This document shows positions 30,850 through 41,900 of a DNA stretch of 64,000 bases, piece after piece; the first letter of the stretch is position 1; the number at the start of each line of letters is the position of its first letter. The DNA is taken from the NCBI RefSeq assembly GCF_000026365.1, contig NC_012994.1:372001-436000 (forward strand). Direction: 5' to 3'. Under the pieces are notes generated by a model. That model saw nothing but the letters and a program-made list of their open reading frames with translations, was not told where the DNA came from and searched no databases. The translations under genes and the position numbers were made by a program. The DNA is from Zygosaccharomyces rouxii (taxonomy: Eukaryota; Ascomycota; Saccharomycetes; Saccharomycetales; Saccharomycetaceae).

Positions 30850-32250
30850 ACGAGAAGAAGTGTACGTAAACTCCGCTGTGGTGCGGCTCGCTATGTAGTC
30901 CATTTATTTGCAAGGCAACACTACTACCAATTTACATAAAATATCATTACTGGTCTTAATACAACTCTCAGGATTGTCAACTTATCCAGTCTATGTGCTC
31001 TGTCTGATTCTTTTCTGTTCCCTATTCTTTTCCAGTACACGGCTGAAATGGATTCCCCGCGTTAAGCATCTCGGAGTTCAGTTTTGGAAGCATGAATGAG
31101 AAAAATTCGAGAAGTTCAACGATATGTAGAACATAATTTAAGGATATTTTAGACCAATCTACTACCTATTATTCATAATATCGTGGAATGTGTCTATTGT
31201 AGATACGTGATGAGTTAAAGTTTCGTAATGGGATTTGAAATTGGTTGCTATTTCCTCCATCTTTGAACGAGTCTTATATTCCTTAGTTTAGTATTACTTC
31301 TTCTTGCTCATTATGAAATATACATGTAATGGATGATACCTCAAAGATAGGAAGGCAAACATCCTCTTAGCATGTCGTCAAAGGAAGGCCAAGTTTGGTA
31401 AAACGAAGCCTGCGTGTGTGCCATCGACTACGGAGTGACATACGATGCTGAGCCAGCATGACCAGTAGAGGTAAGAGTGCAAATGTTGGCGGTGCTAAAT
31501 TTTCTTGATCGAAATCTCTGAGTGTATTTGGGAGGACATATTGCGGCTGTGGGTAATGATGGTACTAGAGCCTACTTCCAGATTCCATAGACTCCGAATT
31601 CGTACAGAGATTCACGATCTGAAGAAGCATCTCTCTTCGTAAGAATGGCTGATAGATCTCGAACCGAAATACGACGTTGTAGGCGGTTCGGAGTTTGTAT
31701 ACGTGTTGAGACTGCTTTCACTGATGCTGCTGAGGGAGGTTTATTCGAAAAGCAATGTATGTCTGAAGAAAGAGCCTCTTATGGATGGGAAATATCCACA
31801 TTTCCTTCATTTCTTCAAGAAATTAGCATAGTAGTTTAGCCTTAGTGATTAGTGATGGACCTGAGCCTAGCGGTGTGGAAGAATTGGTCATGACTAGGTC
31901 GGATTCAAACACAAGTATAAGGCAATTACAGTAAATTGTTAATGAACACTTAGTCAGACAGGATCCAACGTACTACTCGTAGCTACCTCTTGATGTCAAG
32001 GTCAAGCGTTAGATTTAAGAGTTAATTATTTGCAAAATAAGTGTTTGAATGCATAGTAGAGTAAGTTTTGGAGACTTGCATAGAAGTTTAAAGTCAAAGT
32101 TGAAGAGCAAAACATTAAAAACAATCGAAAAAAAAAAAAAATTATATATATATAATTAGTGCACTATAAAATTAGAGTTGTGGTTATGATTATGTATTTT
32201 ATCAGTCTATCCAAATTTTTTTGTATTATTAATATTGTTACTCTATATTC
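30850..32250. other. 1.4 kb without an intact gene; possible decayed sequence
   Basis: This lies between the stops of two convergent genes (YLR173W-like, plus; unknown 506-residue gene, minus), where yeast intergenic regions are normally short. Open frames in 31380-31840 are below 70 codons and interrupted in all six frames. It has near-random base composition rather than the AT-rich character of true spacers, which hints at old coding DNA. I could not match it to a family. AT-rich DNA resumes at about 32100. Confidence 0.5.
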
Positions 32251-33771
32251 TTAGTTATAACTCGTATTGTCATGAAAGTCCTCTATGCATTGTTTCGCCA
32301 CTTCTTTATAATATTGGTAATTCTTCTTCCATTTCCTCATCTTATATCTAAAGAATTTTTTGGTAGACAAATCATCCCAATTGGAGGATTGGAAATCTGC
32401 CCAAGATCCAATGGTATCAAATCCAGTTAAAGATTTATCACCACTCGATTGACGTTTTGATCTAGAATGCAAAGACGACGACGATGATGAAAAGAGTTGT
32501 CTTAATTTGTACCTGAAACCTTGTTTCTGATTGTATAGAGATGAATTTTCAAAATCACTGTAACAGGGTAAAAAAGATGGTGGTGGCGGCAAGAGCGCAT
32601 AATCCTTAGACTTTTCTTCCCGCTCTAAATTTGCCATATAATTATAATTTTTACCTTGCACTGGGGAAGAATCAGAAGCATTGTTTGGTGGTGTTAAAGC
32701 AGTTGGCAACTCGTTTGAACTTAATGGTGAAAATATGTCATAAAGGCTGCCATCTTTATCAGAATGTGAATTAGACTCCGATTCGGCCGAACCGCCATCG
32801 CTTGCAGGACTAGAGCTATCTCGTTCATATTTACGATGGTGACGACGTTCCTTATCATGCTGAACCATATAGAAAGAATTATCTGCTCCGTCTACAATAG
32901 TATTTGGCTCTAATCCACTATCGCACTCATGAAATAAAGTTAGAAAATTAGGTTGAGTTGTTGCATTTTCAGATATATTATTACTGTGAATATTATTTTC
33001 CTTGGTAGGTTCCCAAACTGTACCAATGTAATCCTTTTCGTCACCATCTTTCCAGATTGTAGAGATCTTGTCTTTGATGGGTCTACGCACAAGGGAATCT
33101 ATGTTGAAATTGGCCAACGAATTGTAATCACCATTTTCCACTTCGAAAGTATAAAACGTTATATCCGAAGTTGCACTCATGAATCCATTTTTATTCACAT
33201 TATTCACAAATATCTCGGGAAAGTTCATTGGAATAATGATTATATTAGTCCTTGGTTCCATAAATTTAGGTACCTCTTCACACCATCCATAAAACAAATA
33301 TCTTTGTAAAAGATGCCAGTCTTGGAATGACGAATTATTCAATTCAGGTTTCAAATCAACAATAATCTGTTTAATATCATCATATAATGCTTTGCGAATA
33401 CTATCATAAGTATTTCTTAAAAACATTCCAGCCCAAGCTACCACATCTCCAATATCTACGCTAATTTCATTAGCATTGAAGATTTCTACTGAATACGTAG
33501 TGGGACATCTACGAATTACTTCAGAGACTTCTTGCATCTGTTTGACAGAAAGTGATAATTTGAAAAGATAATCCATGACATCTGAATGGTCAGCAAAATC
33601 TGTAATTTCCAGTCTTTGAATACAAACTTCATCCTTTTCAAGGCTCTTCAAAAACTTTAATCTTTCTTCTAAGGTATCCAGGTCTTCATATTCTAAAAGT
33701 TGAATGAATCGATGGGCAAAGCATCTGTTTATCGAACTAAAGCGCTGAAGACCAGAGTAATCAACAAACAT
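32251..33771 (-). CDS. Unrecognised 506-residue protein with basic C-terminus
   Basis: I do not recognise this gene. Residues 1-230 look globular and mostly helical, rich in Leu, Ile and Asp (for example RFIQLLEYEDLDTLEERLKF and the DVVAWAGMFLRNTYDSIR stretch). Residues 230-420 are low-complexity: Ser/Asn/Asp-rich with a run of prolines (LPPPPSFLP). Residues 425-506 hold a Ser-rich block, then a Lys/Arg/Tyr-rich tail (FRYKMRKWKKNYQYYKEV). The tail shape suggests binding to nucleic acid or acidic membranes, but that is a guess. No membrane helix or signal peptide. It is flanked by the 1.4 kb barren region and the SYM1 relic, so this is a rearranged or decaying neighbourhood. Confidence 0.72.
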   Translation of the reverse strand: MFVDYSGLQRFSSINRCFAHRFIQLLEYEDLDTLEERLKFLKSLEKDEVCIQRLEITDFADHSDVMDYLFKLSLSVKQMQEVSEVIRRCPTTYSVEIFNANEISVDIGDVVAWAGMFLRNTYDSIRKALYDDIKQIIVDLKPELNNSSFQDWHLLQRYLFYGWCEEVPKFMEPRTNIIIIPMNFPEIFVNNVNKNGFMSATSDITFYTFEVENGDYNSLANFNIDSLVRRPIKDKISTIWKDGDEKDYIGTVWEPTKENNIHSNNISENATTQPNFLTLFHECDSGLEPNTIVDGADNSFYMVQHDKERRHHRKYERDSSSPASDGGSAESESNSHSDKDGSLYDIFSPLSSNELPTALTPPNNASDSSPVQGKNYNYMANLEREEKSKDYALLPPPPSFLPCYSDFENSSLYNQKQGFRYKLRQLFSSSSSSLHSRSKRQSSGDKSLTGFDTIGSWADFQSSNWDDLSTKKFFRYKMRKWKKNYQYYKEVAKQCIEDFHDNTSYN

Positions 33772-34181
33772 TTTTTGTCGTGCGTCTTTTATTTTTTATT
33801 TTCAGTAAAACAGTTAGTGATATCTGACCTTTTCAGTGACCTCTATTCCATCTTTTTATAGTTTATTGTCATAAAGTTATTCTCAGCGACACAAAAATAT
33901 CATTATTCTTCACTATCTTCATCGAATTACTGACGCGCGTCAGCATGACGCCGCGACACACTGACACTAGGGTTGACGCTGACGACGAATAATTCAAAAA
34001 ATAAAAGGTGTAGAGTCCTTTACCGTAAAATAAGAATCAAAAATTTGGAATGCATTTTAAAAAGATCTCTATTCTGAGTTAATGGCCCTTTTGAGATACA
34101 ATCTTGAATAACCAGTTATTTTTAGCCAAGGAGCCCGTTGAAGATTCAAAGAAGAATTGGACATTTAAATTGGAATAGGAA
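33772..34181. other. Intergenic region with palindrome CTGACGCGCGTCAG
   Basis: About 410 bases upstream of the unknown gene. A perfect 14-base palindrome lies at 33930-33943 and GACGC-type repeats run to 33990. No gene seen. Confidence 0.55.
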
Positions 34182-34730
34182 TGTTTTGAAAAATTGTTCC
34201 AGAAGGAAAGAAAAAAGCCAGTGGTATCTGGTCCAGTTTTCGGGGTTGGTGACTTCATTGCACAGTTAGTCTTTCCCAGTGGTACCGCTAAAAACAATTA
34301 CGATTTTGCTAGAACTGCTAGAGCTGTGCTTCAAGCTTCATGCATCTTCTCATTTATGGGTAACACATGGTACGGATATTTAAACAAAAGAGTTGAATGA
34401 CCTCATCAGTCACCACCAAACACTCTTATCATATCATCTCGAGTTTTCGCCGTTGCTTAACTATGCTTTTGCATCACTTGGTATGCATTTCTATTTCTTC
34501 TACATGACTCTCCTCGAAAAGGGGAATCAGAGTATTGCCACTACTAGAGTGGGAAGAAACCTGGTGGACCACTTTAGAGATAAAGTATGTTATTCGGCCC
34601 ACAGTACAGGGAGCTAAATTTATGCATGGGTAAGTACATTACACACTACCAAGGGTAAGTGTAACTACCATCCTTTTGGATATAACCTTGTCCTTAGAGA
34701 ACAACACAATTGGTAAGGAATGAATATGCT
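34182..34730 (+). pseudogene. SYM1: Decayed SYM1 (Mpv17/PMP22-family mitochondrial membrane protein)
   Basis: Three blocks of Sym1-like sequence appear in different frames. Block 1 (34182-34400) reads FEKLFQKERKKPVVSG, GVGDFIAQLVFP and RTARAVLQASCIFSFMGNTW, which line up with the N-terminal half of Sym1, but there is no in-frame ATG and a TAG precedes it at 34176. Block 2 (about 34430-34617) continues one frame over with FASLGMHFYFFYMTLLEKGN. A third weak block (about 34671-34725) reads ILLDITLSLENN, like the Sym1 C-terminal helix. Several stops and frame changes separate the blocks, so no protein of normal size (about 197 residues) can be made. It lies just upstream of MCP2, the YLR251W position. 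Confidence 0.85.
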
Positions 34731-34953
34731 AAAAATTTGTCACACTTTCAAGATTTATGGTTCTAATTTTTGCATTATTATTGTCCTTCGAGCATTGGAA
34801 GATCTGCTTCAGTTTCAGAGTCGGAGATGAAAAAGAAATGCAGTACCAATCAACTAAATCATATTACTTGAAAAGTTGGTGAGAAGAGTTCAGAAAAAAC
34901 GTTGATAGTGTTTAAGTGGACGTTCTCTGTATATTTTTACAGCCTCGGTAGAG

Positions 34954-36648
34954 ATGATGCTTTTCAAAAGAGCCCTTAAGCCTCTTCCTTTGCGTCGATT
35001 CGCAACTAATAGCGTGCAAGGGAAACCGGTATCAAAAGCCAACAAATTTAAACTGACAAAGACCAGAATCACCCTAGGAACCGTTTTATTATGTGGGACT
35101 GTTTACTACAATACTAGTGATACAGGACATGAATTGTTGAGACACGTCTTTTTAACTTCGAAAAGAATAGGTATAGTGACTGTAGCTACAGCTCGTTGTT
35201 TCTACAACTACAAAAAGGTTTTGAGAGGGGTTTACGATTCTGAAGAAGAGAGAAATGAAGCATTGTCAAAATGTCACAAGAAGTGTGCGCTAGTGACTTT
35301 GAATGCTTTACAGATAAACGGTGGTGTTTTCATCAAACTCGGTCAACACATTGGTGCGATGACGTATTTATTGCCTGCAGAATGGACAGAGACTATGGTA
35401 CCGTTACAAGACCAATGTCCGGAATCTACCATGGAGGAAATTAAGGAATTGTTCCATCAAGATTTGAAGACAAGCATCGATGAAAAATTTGTTGAATTTG
35501 ACCCCAAGCCTATTGGTGTTGCATCTTTAGCTCAAGTGCATATTGCCAGATTGAGAGAGAATGGTCAAAAAGTAGCCGTCAAATGTCAACATCCCTCTTT
35601 GAAAGAATTTGTGCCGGTAGATGTGATGATGACTCAGACTGTGTTCAATTTAATGGATATAGTCTTCCCAGAATATCCGCTCACTTGGCTTGGTGATGAG
35701 TTGCAATCATCAATCTTTGTTGAGCTGGATTTTACCAAGGAAGCTAGAAACTCAATCGACACCCAGACTTACTTTTCTCAGTATAGAAAGGAGACCGCTT
35801 TAAGGATCCCAGATGTTGTTAGCGCTAAGAAGAGAATCTTAATCATGGAATATGTTGCTGGTCACAGATTGGACGATTTAAAATATTTGGATGACAACCA
35901 TATTTCCAGAGCTGAAGTGTCTGCATGCCTTTCTCATATTTTCAACAATATGATTTTTACACCAAATGTTGGTTTACACTGTGATCCTCATGGCGGTAAT
36001 TTGGCTATAAGAGCATTGCCTAGCCGTAGCTATTTATCGGCCAATCCTCACAACTTTGAAATCATTTTATTTGACCATGGACTTTACAGATTCCCTACGA
36101 CGGAAACCAGAAGATACTACGCTAAGTTTTGGTTGGCGTTATTGGACCACGACCAGGAGAAAGTTAAGATGTACGCCAAAAGATTTGCTAATATTACAGA
36201 CGAGCAATTCCCACTGTTCGCCGCTGCTATTACCGGTCGCAGCATAGAGGCCGCTCTCAATTACGATATCAGTAAACCAAGAAGTAATCAAGAGATTAAA
36301 GAAATGGCATCGGGAATGGTGAAAGGTACACTTTTTTCAGATCTAATGAACATATTGTCAAGAATTCCCCGTATAGTCTTACTAATTTTGAAGACGAATG
36401 ATTTGACTAGAAATTTGGATGAATGTTTACAAAACCCATTAGGCCCCGAAAGAAGTTTTCTAATTATGACGCAGTACTGTGCTCGTACCGTTTACAACGA
36501 AGCTTGTGAAGCCATCAATAACCAATACAAGCGCTGGTCCTTATGTTGGATGTGGCAAGAATTAAAAGCTTGGCTTGAGTATGAAAGCCGTAAGAATCAA
36601 TTGCTGTTGTATGATATCGCCCTGTGGTGGAAGCATAAACTCATTTAA
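34954..36648 (+). CDS. MCP2: Mcp2-type ABC1/ADCK (UbiB-family) mitochondrial protein
   Basis: 564 residues (Mcp2 about 569). The N-terminus MMLFKRALKPLPLRRFATNS is a clear mitochondrial presequence, followed by a short hydrophobic segment near residues 42-54. The UbiB-type kinase-like domain has the family's KxGQ motif (FIKLGQHIGAM), ASLAQVHIARL replacing the usual glycine loop, VAVKCQHP with the conserved Lys, the catalytic region HCDPHGGNLAI, and FDHGLYR as the DFG-like metal site. S. cerevisiae Mcp2 is an inner-membrane protein affecting lipid homeostasis and suppresses loss of the ERMES subunit Mdm10. Position next to the SYM1 relic and NDL1 matches YLR251W-YLR254C. Confidence 0.95.
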   Translation: MMLFKRALKPLPLRRFATNSVQGKPVSKANKFKLTKTRITLGTVLLCGTVYYNTSDTGHELLRHVFLTSKRIGIVTVATARCFYNYKKVLRGVYDSEEERNEALSKCHKKCALVTLNALQINGGVFIKLGQHIGAMTYLLPAEWTETMVPLQDQCPESTMEEIKELFHQDLKTSIDEKFVEFDPKPIGVASLAQVHIARLRENGQKVAVKCQHPSLKEFVPVDVMMTQTVFNLMDIVFPEYPLTWLGDELQSSIFVELDFTKEARNSIDTQTYFSQYRKETALRIPDVVSAKKRILIMEYVAGHRLDDLKYLDDNHISRAEVSACLSHIFNNMIFTPNVGLHCDPHGGNLAIRALPSRSYLSANPHNFEIILFDHGLYRFPTTETRRYYAKFWLALLDHDQEKVKMYAKRFANITDEQFPLFAAAITGRSIEAALNYDISKPRSNQEIKEMASGMVKGTLFSDLMNILSRIPRIVLLILKTNDLTRNLDECLQNPLGPERSFLIMTQYCARTVYNEACEAINNQYKRWSLCWMWQELKAWLEYESRKNQLLLYDIALWWKHKLI

Positions 36649-36746
36649 ATTGAGCAATGGTGTAAGTTCTTCATCATCATGTACATATAATATGCAGTAA
36701 ACTCTATATTCATTAAATGTGAATTGAAAAATTGTCATATTCTATA

Positions 36747-37241
36747 TCAAGGTTTCGCCCTCTGTGAAGTAGTCGATATTACTTGAGATGTATTTAACTT
36801 TGCATTTGAATTAGACGTTGAATGAGATCGGGGCATGACAAGGAGTGAAGATCCGGATGTGGAAACTTGTAGAGATTCACTATCTCGTTTTAATTTTTTC
36901 TTTCTATCAATGTGATCAACATTTTCTAATCTTTCCTTTGCATCATAAAGTTCATGTTCTAACAGTACGTTACGTTCTAAATGTCTGTCGTTCTCCTCTT
37001 CCAAGAAATTTATTTTATTGGATAGAAATGCATTCTCACTTTCCAATTCATCAACACGAATCTCCAGTTCTGTTACATGGGTCCTTTGTGATTCCCATTG
37101 ATCACATTTTTCGACGTAATCTCTTCGCAGTTTATCGATGACTTGCTCCATTTCAGACTCGTAATCCTTGCTCATAGTTTCCAATTCCTTTAGTTGTGAC
37201 TCTAAAGTCGAAATCACATTTAATGCAGTAGATAGATCCAT
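36747..37241 (-). CDS. NDL1: Ndl1, NudE/NudEL-type coiled-coil dynein regulator
   Basis: 164 residues from the ATG at 37241; the frame extends 14 codons upstream to a TTG, with no earlier in-frame ATG. Residues 1-115 form an almost continuous coiled coil (heptads in NVISTLESQLKELETMSKDY and the LESENAFLSNKINFLEEEND stretch), the NudE domain that binds Pac1/LIS1 and dynein intermediate chain. The C-terminus is Ser/Asn-rich and probably disordered. Ndl1 helps target dynein to microtubule plus ends for spindle positioning. S. cerevisiae Ndl1 is about 189 residues. It lies between MCP2 and the HAP1 block, the YLR254C position. Confidence 0.9.
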   Translation of the reverse strand: MDLSTALNVISTLESQLKELETMSKDYESEMEQVIDKLRRDYVEKCDQWESQRTHVTELEIRVDELESENAFLSNKINFLEEENDRHLERNVLLEHELYDAKERLENVDHIDRKKKLKRDSESLQVSTSGSSLLVMPRSHSTSNSNAKLNTSQVISTTSQRAKP

Positions 37242-37481
37242 CTTTTGTTGTCTATTACCATTCCATATACCGTGTAGGTTCAACTCTTAATGGAAAGCCG
37301 CACTGATCGATTATATGTGAATTTGAACTCACTCCAGATGATGGAAACATATACTTATACACACATAGAACCAGGAACATACATAGGCTTTTACAGCCTA
37401 AGAATAATTAATTATTAACTCAATATTGTTACATAGAATAGCACAATTTTTAGCACCTCTCAGCATACGCCTTGCAAATGA

Positions 37482-38519
37482 CTACAAAGAAGTAGAGATT
37501 TCCAACAGTTTTTTAGACAGAGAGATGTCCATAATAGCCAAGCCCACAATTTTGCACAACGTTATTGATCTCCTACTGTTTGGGCATTTAAGAGTTGGTA
37601 CTGTAGTACCTGCCAGCTCACCAATTTCTACAAGCTGCTCCCGATACACTCCACTATCACATAATTCACCCGATTCCAAAGGTGTGTGTTCCTTCGAATC
37701 TACAATTATAGGTGTACCTCGCCCTTGAAAACGTCCTATAGTCTCTGCATCACACTCATGCATGTAAGGTTGGTAACTACCAATTAGCGAGATGTAAGTG
37801 TGTTCCACTTCTGTGCCCGGCACTGCCAAATCTTTAAAAAGTAGATTTGGAGTCTCTGATGGAATACATCCAAAGATTACATGACTATTGGAAACACAGT
37901 TTTGGACATTAGCCCTATCGGATAGTGGGAACTGTTCCATTACAACTTCTCCAGCGTCTTCTTGAGAGTACACCGCTTTCAATAACGGTTCTAAATCCAT
38001 TGGATTCTCACGGTACAGAATATTAACTTTAAATGCATCGCAGTGTCCCTTAAACAGTTGGATGACAATAAAGATGTGCCAAAATGCTTGTAATCCAGCT
38101 CCAAATACGGTGCAATTGATTCGGGGGGTGTTTTCAAATTTGGTCAGTTGGTGGTAGAGACCAATACAACTTGCCAATGCTGTTCTAATACCAGTAACCT
38201 GTTTTGCCTCTAATGTACCAAATAGAGCACCTGAATCGGCATCAGTGACGTTGATAGATCCAACAAAACCCATATTAGAATTCACATTATAACCTAATGT
38301 CTTTACACCGCTGTAGACATCGTCAATCACAGGCATGTAAAGGTGCACCGTGGAGCCTGATGGTGTATGTGCCTTGATTCTTGGCGGGATTATGCTGGGG
38401 TTAGCGGAGTACCTCTGGAGAGCAAACTCCAGTTCTTGCAAAAATGCCAAGTGAGTTCCTCTGTCAGCAGCTAGGAAGAACTCAGAAACCTCCTTGTCAG
38501 TTATCACCACTTCGTTCAT
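37482..38519 (-). CDS. Ornithine cyclodeaminase/mu-crystallin family protein (YGL159W-like)
   Basis: 345 residues. The family pattern is clear: an N-terminal dimerisation part with SIIPPRIKAHTPSGSTVHLY, then MGFVGSINVTDADSGALFGT, EAKQVTGIRTALASCIGLYH, and a Rossmann nucleotide-binding start NCTVFGAGLQAFWHI (GxGxQ-like). Later HVIFGCIPSETPNLLF and the DSKEHTPLESGEL stretch follow. Members are NAD(P)-dependent enzymes such as ornithine cyclodeaminase, alanine dehydrogenase or ketimine reductase; substrate cannot be read from the sequence. It matches S. cerevisiae YGL159W by size and by proximity to AIM14 (YGL160W). The gene is divergent from HAP1 across about 425 bases. Confidence 0.9.
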   Translation of the reverse strand: MNEVVITDKEVSEFFLAADRGTHLAFLQELEFALQRYSANPSIIPPRIKAHTPSGSTVHLYMPVIDDVYSGVKTLGYNVNSNMGFVGSINVTDADSGALFGTLEAKQVTGIRTALASCIGLYHQLTKFENTPRINCTVFGAGLQAFWHIFIVIQLFKGHCDAFKVNILYRENPMDLEPLLKAVYSQEDAGEVVMEQFPLSDRANVQNCVSNSHVIFGCIPSETPNLLFKDLAVPGTEVEHTYISLIGSYQPYMHECDAETIGRFQGRGTPIIVDSKEHTPLESGELCDSGVYREQLVEIGELAGTTVPTLKCPNSRRSITLCKIVGLAIMDISLSKKLLEISTSL

Positions 38520-38944
38520 CCTTCACAAGTGCTTCAAACGATCCTCCTAGCTTTGACACAAGAATTGCCGATTGTTGTTACAAGGTTTGGTCATCTTCCT
38601 ATATTTCCGAAAGGAAAACCTTGTGATGATGCCTCAGCAACTATAAAAGTTAACAATAAGTCAAACTTGAAAGAGTGATCCGAAGCTTATTTACACCGCT
38701 TCTTTTCCCCGGTTGTCGTCGTTAAAGGACTGCACTCCCTCGTTTGGAATACGAACGCAGAAATAATCAGGGCTATAACATTACATTTTTGGTTGGGTCC
38801 AACGGCTATCGCTAGTGAATTAAACGAGGGTTAAAGTGTTGAAAAGCTAGATCTCTAACAGTATAAGAATCTTAACCTTTGTCACATAGTCCCAGAAATT
38901 TTGAGGATATCTGCGCCAGGCCAGACTGTTAAATTACCTCCAAG
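38520..38944. other. Divergent intergenic region between YGL159W-like gene and HAP1
   Basis: 425 bases shared as promoter by the two genes. I see no site that I can name with confidence. Confidence 0.5.
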
Positions 38945-41900
38945 ATGTCTGCAGATGTCACAGTGTTTAATAATGGTACGTCAGCAGCAACAGACCCAGC
39001 AGCTGCTAATAAGATGAAGAGAAAACGCAATAGAATACCATTAAGTTGTACCATATGTCGGAAGCGTAAGGTTAAATGTGACAAGACTAGACCAAACTGT
39101 GAACAGTGTTCCAAGACAGGTGTAGCTCATCTCTGTCACTACATGGAGCAAACATGGGCAGAAGAAGCTGAGAAGGAAATCTCGAAGGAATCAGAACTCA
39201 AAAAACTGAAGAATCGTGTCAAAGCTTTAGAAGAAGCTCTAGTTAAGGCACAAGCGTCATCCTATAGTCAAACGCCTGATAGCGACACTCCTATATTGGA
39301 GGATACTTCACCGCTACGAGGTGAACCAACGCTCTCTGGTGGAGGGAAACACGATAATGACGAGCTGGATTTGACAAGACAATTTGATATGTTACATCTA
39401 AGGAATAATGGTATTATCCACTTGGGTGCTACTCATTGGTTGGCGATTATGAAAGGTGACCCATATTTGAAGCTACTGTGGGGTCACATTTTTACGATGA
39501 AAGAGAAGTTAGCTGAGTGGTATGGTCAGAAGAAGAGAAATCCACAGGCACAAATGGGTAAGTGTCCTGTTATGGCACCATCCGTGAGATCTGATTGTCC
39601 TGTTGATCACCGATCGTTAAGAAAATCTGAATCTTCTGTAATGCCGGGCAAATGTCCCGTAGATCTTACTAGCTTACAGAAGTGTCCCATAGATCGTTCA
39701 ACGATGCCTAGGGCACCAACAGAAAGTTCATCTGCATCGAAATGCCCCATAGACCATTCCGCGTCAACTTCAAGGTCTTCGGTGGACCATTCATCCGTGT
39801 CAAAATGTCCTGTGAAACACGAAGAAACACCATTAGGTTCCCCAGTTACGAAACCACAGACTTCTTTACCATCATTCCAAAATTTGACCTCTAAGTGTCC
39901 TGTAATTCACGATGCTTTACCGGGTATTCAAGAGGCAATTTCTAGGAATGAGCCAGCTGAAAGGAACGCACCCGTGGATCAAAAATTAGATTATTCTCAG
40001 ACTATGGCAAGACTCTGCGAGCTCCTTCCACCCAAAAGGATTATTTGCATGTTTATTGAAAAATTCTTCAAGCAAATTTATCCAGTAATACCCATCCTCG
40101 ATGAATCAACCTTTAAGAACCATATGAATTACATGCTGTCCCTAGGTGTTAACACAGAGACTGATAACGTGAAGCACATTCGTATGAATAAATTGGCAGA
40201 TTTTTGTAATTTGGGGATCCTGGTGATCATATTAAGGTTAACGTGGTGGTCTTTACCGGTAAATGGCTGTAAGATAGATTTGGGATCACATAATCCTTCA
40301 TTTTTCATGCCTCACGCTACGACTGCTTCTGTCACCCAGGCTAAGGAAGAGGCGATGTTAGCTAATTATGCAACACCCGCTGAAGCATTAACACTGGTGA
40401 GAGAAAATTTAATCAAATTTGATCAAATCTCCAGTGTATCAAACAGTAACGTGAATTTGACAACAGTTCAATTTTCCATTTTCTATAAATTGTATCTCAT
40501 GTGCTGGTCAAATGATAGTGGCGGGAATGGGAAAGCTGCTAACTCTAACAACGGTGATAACCAAGATAACGAAAGCCATCAAGTATTGTTTTCGAGTATT
40601 GCACAAATGGCTTTCAGTTGTGGTCTCCATAGAGACCCCGACAACTTCCCACAGTTGAACTCAGTACCCTATGCCCAGACGGATGGTTCAAACCCTATGT
40701 CCAATAACAATGGAGTCAATGCGACAGGTTCGGCAAGGCCCCACAAGGATGCGGTAGCAAGTACCGAAAAGTTCAAACACACTTGGAGAAAGACATGGTA
40801 CTATATTGTATCGCTTGACGTTCAGCAATCTTTATCGTTGGGTACACCAAGGTTGTTAAGAAATTTGAATGATTTCAGTGATACTAAGCTACCTACAGCT
40901 TCGAAACTTGACTACGTTAGTGATATCAAAGAACTGGTCATAGTGAAGAATACAACTCTGTTTTTCCAAATCGATCTGTGCATAATAGCAGTTCTTAACC
41001 ATGTTCTCAATGTTTCCGTGGCCAGAAACGTCAAGAAGTCGCAGCTAGATTTCCTAATCAGTTCTCTAGGTGATTTGACAAATAACAAAAGAAACATTTG
41101 CGAAGTTTTAAATGGTTTGATTAACAACGGTATGCTGCATTCTTCAGAAGGTACTGTTGATAATGATATGGAGAACATTTATGGACTTCCAAGTTTGGAA
41201 GAATTACTGTCCCAGCAAACCGCTCCATCCTCGGAAAATGATGTAGATAAGAGGTTAGAACTGGCTCATGAATCTACGACAAAAGCTTTGTTCTTTTCGA
41301 AGCATTTAACCATACGCATGCTTCTATATCTGCTCAATTACGTTTTATTCACACATTATGAACCTCTCGGAGTAGAGGATTCAGATAATGCATCTATTGC
41401 TAAATCATATGCCCAGGAAACGTTGAATTATGCTATGGATGGTTACAGAAACTGTCTGTTTTTCTTCACCAATGTGGGTCATCCAGGTTCATCGGGCTCG
41501 ATGTTCAATTACATCGAAGTAGTTTTGGCACCTCAATGTCTTGATATTGGTCACCGTGCTTTGCAGTTTATTGTGTGCTTGATACTTCGTGCCAAATGTG
41601 GGCCGCTGACAGGTATGGGAGAAAGTGCCATCATTGGAAACAATAATGGGTCAGCTGGAAACAGTGAAGAAGAAGATGACCGGTCCAATTGGAGGAAAAA
41701 GGAGGGCTCTGTGGACTCTGTTGATGACAGGGATGACGAGATCAGTTTAGATACTGGTGAGCGTTTGGCTGACATACTTCTTTCAAAGATGATTCTCTTC
41801 CACAAAATGACTAAGCAGTTATGTGTGAAATATCAATATGCTCAGAGGACAATGAAGTCTACTGGCTTCTTTATAGCATTGTTGAGAGAACCCAGTCAGA

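Noticed and set aside
31195..31320. C/D-box snoRNA candidate starting at GTGATGAG
   Set aside because: A C-box-like sequence is present but no CTGA D box at suitable distance and no terminal stem.
31645..31839. 64-codon open frame in the barren region
   Set aside because: No recognisable motif, poor start context and other frames equally broken; kept only as a hint of decay.
34079..34297. Minus-strand open frame over the SYM1 relic
   Set aside because: Antisense shadow; similarity to Sym1 is on the plus strand.
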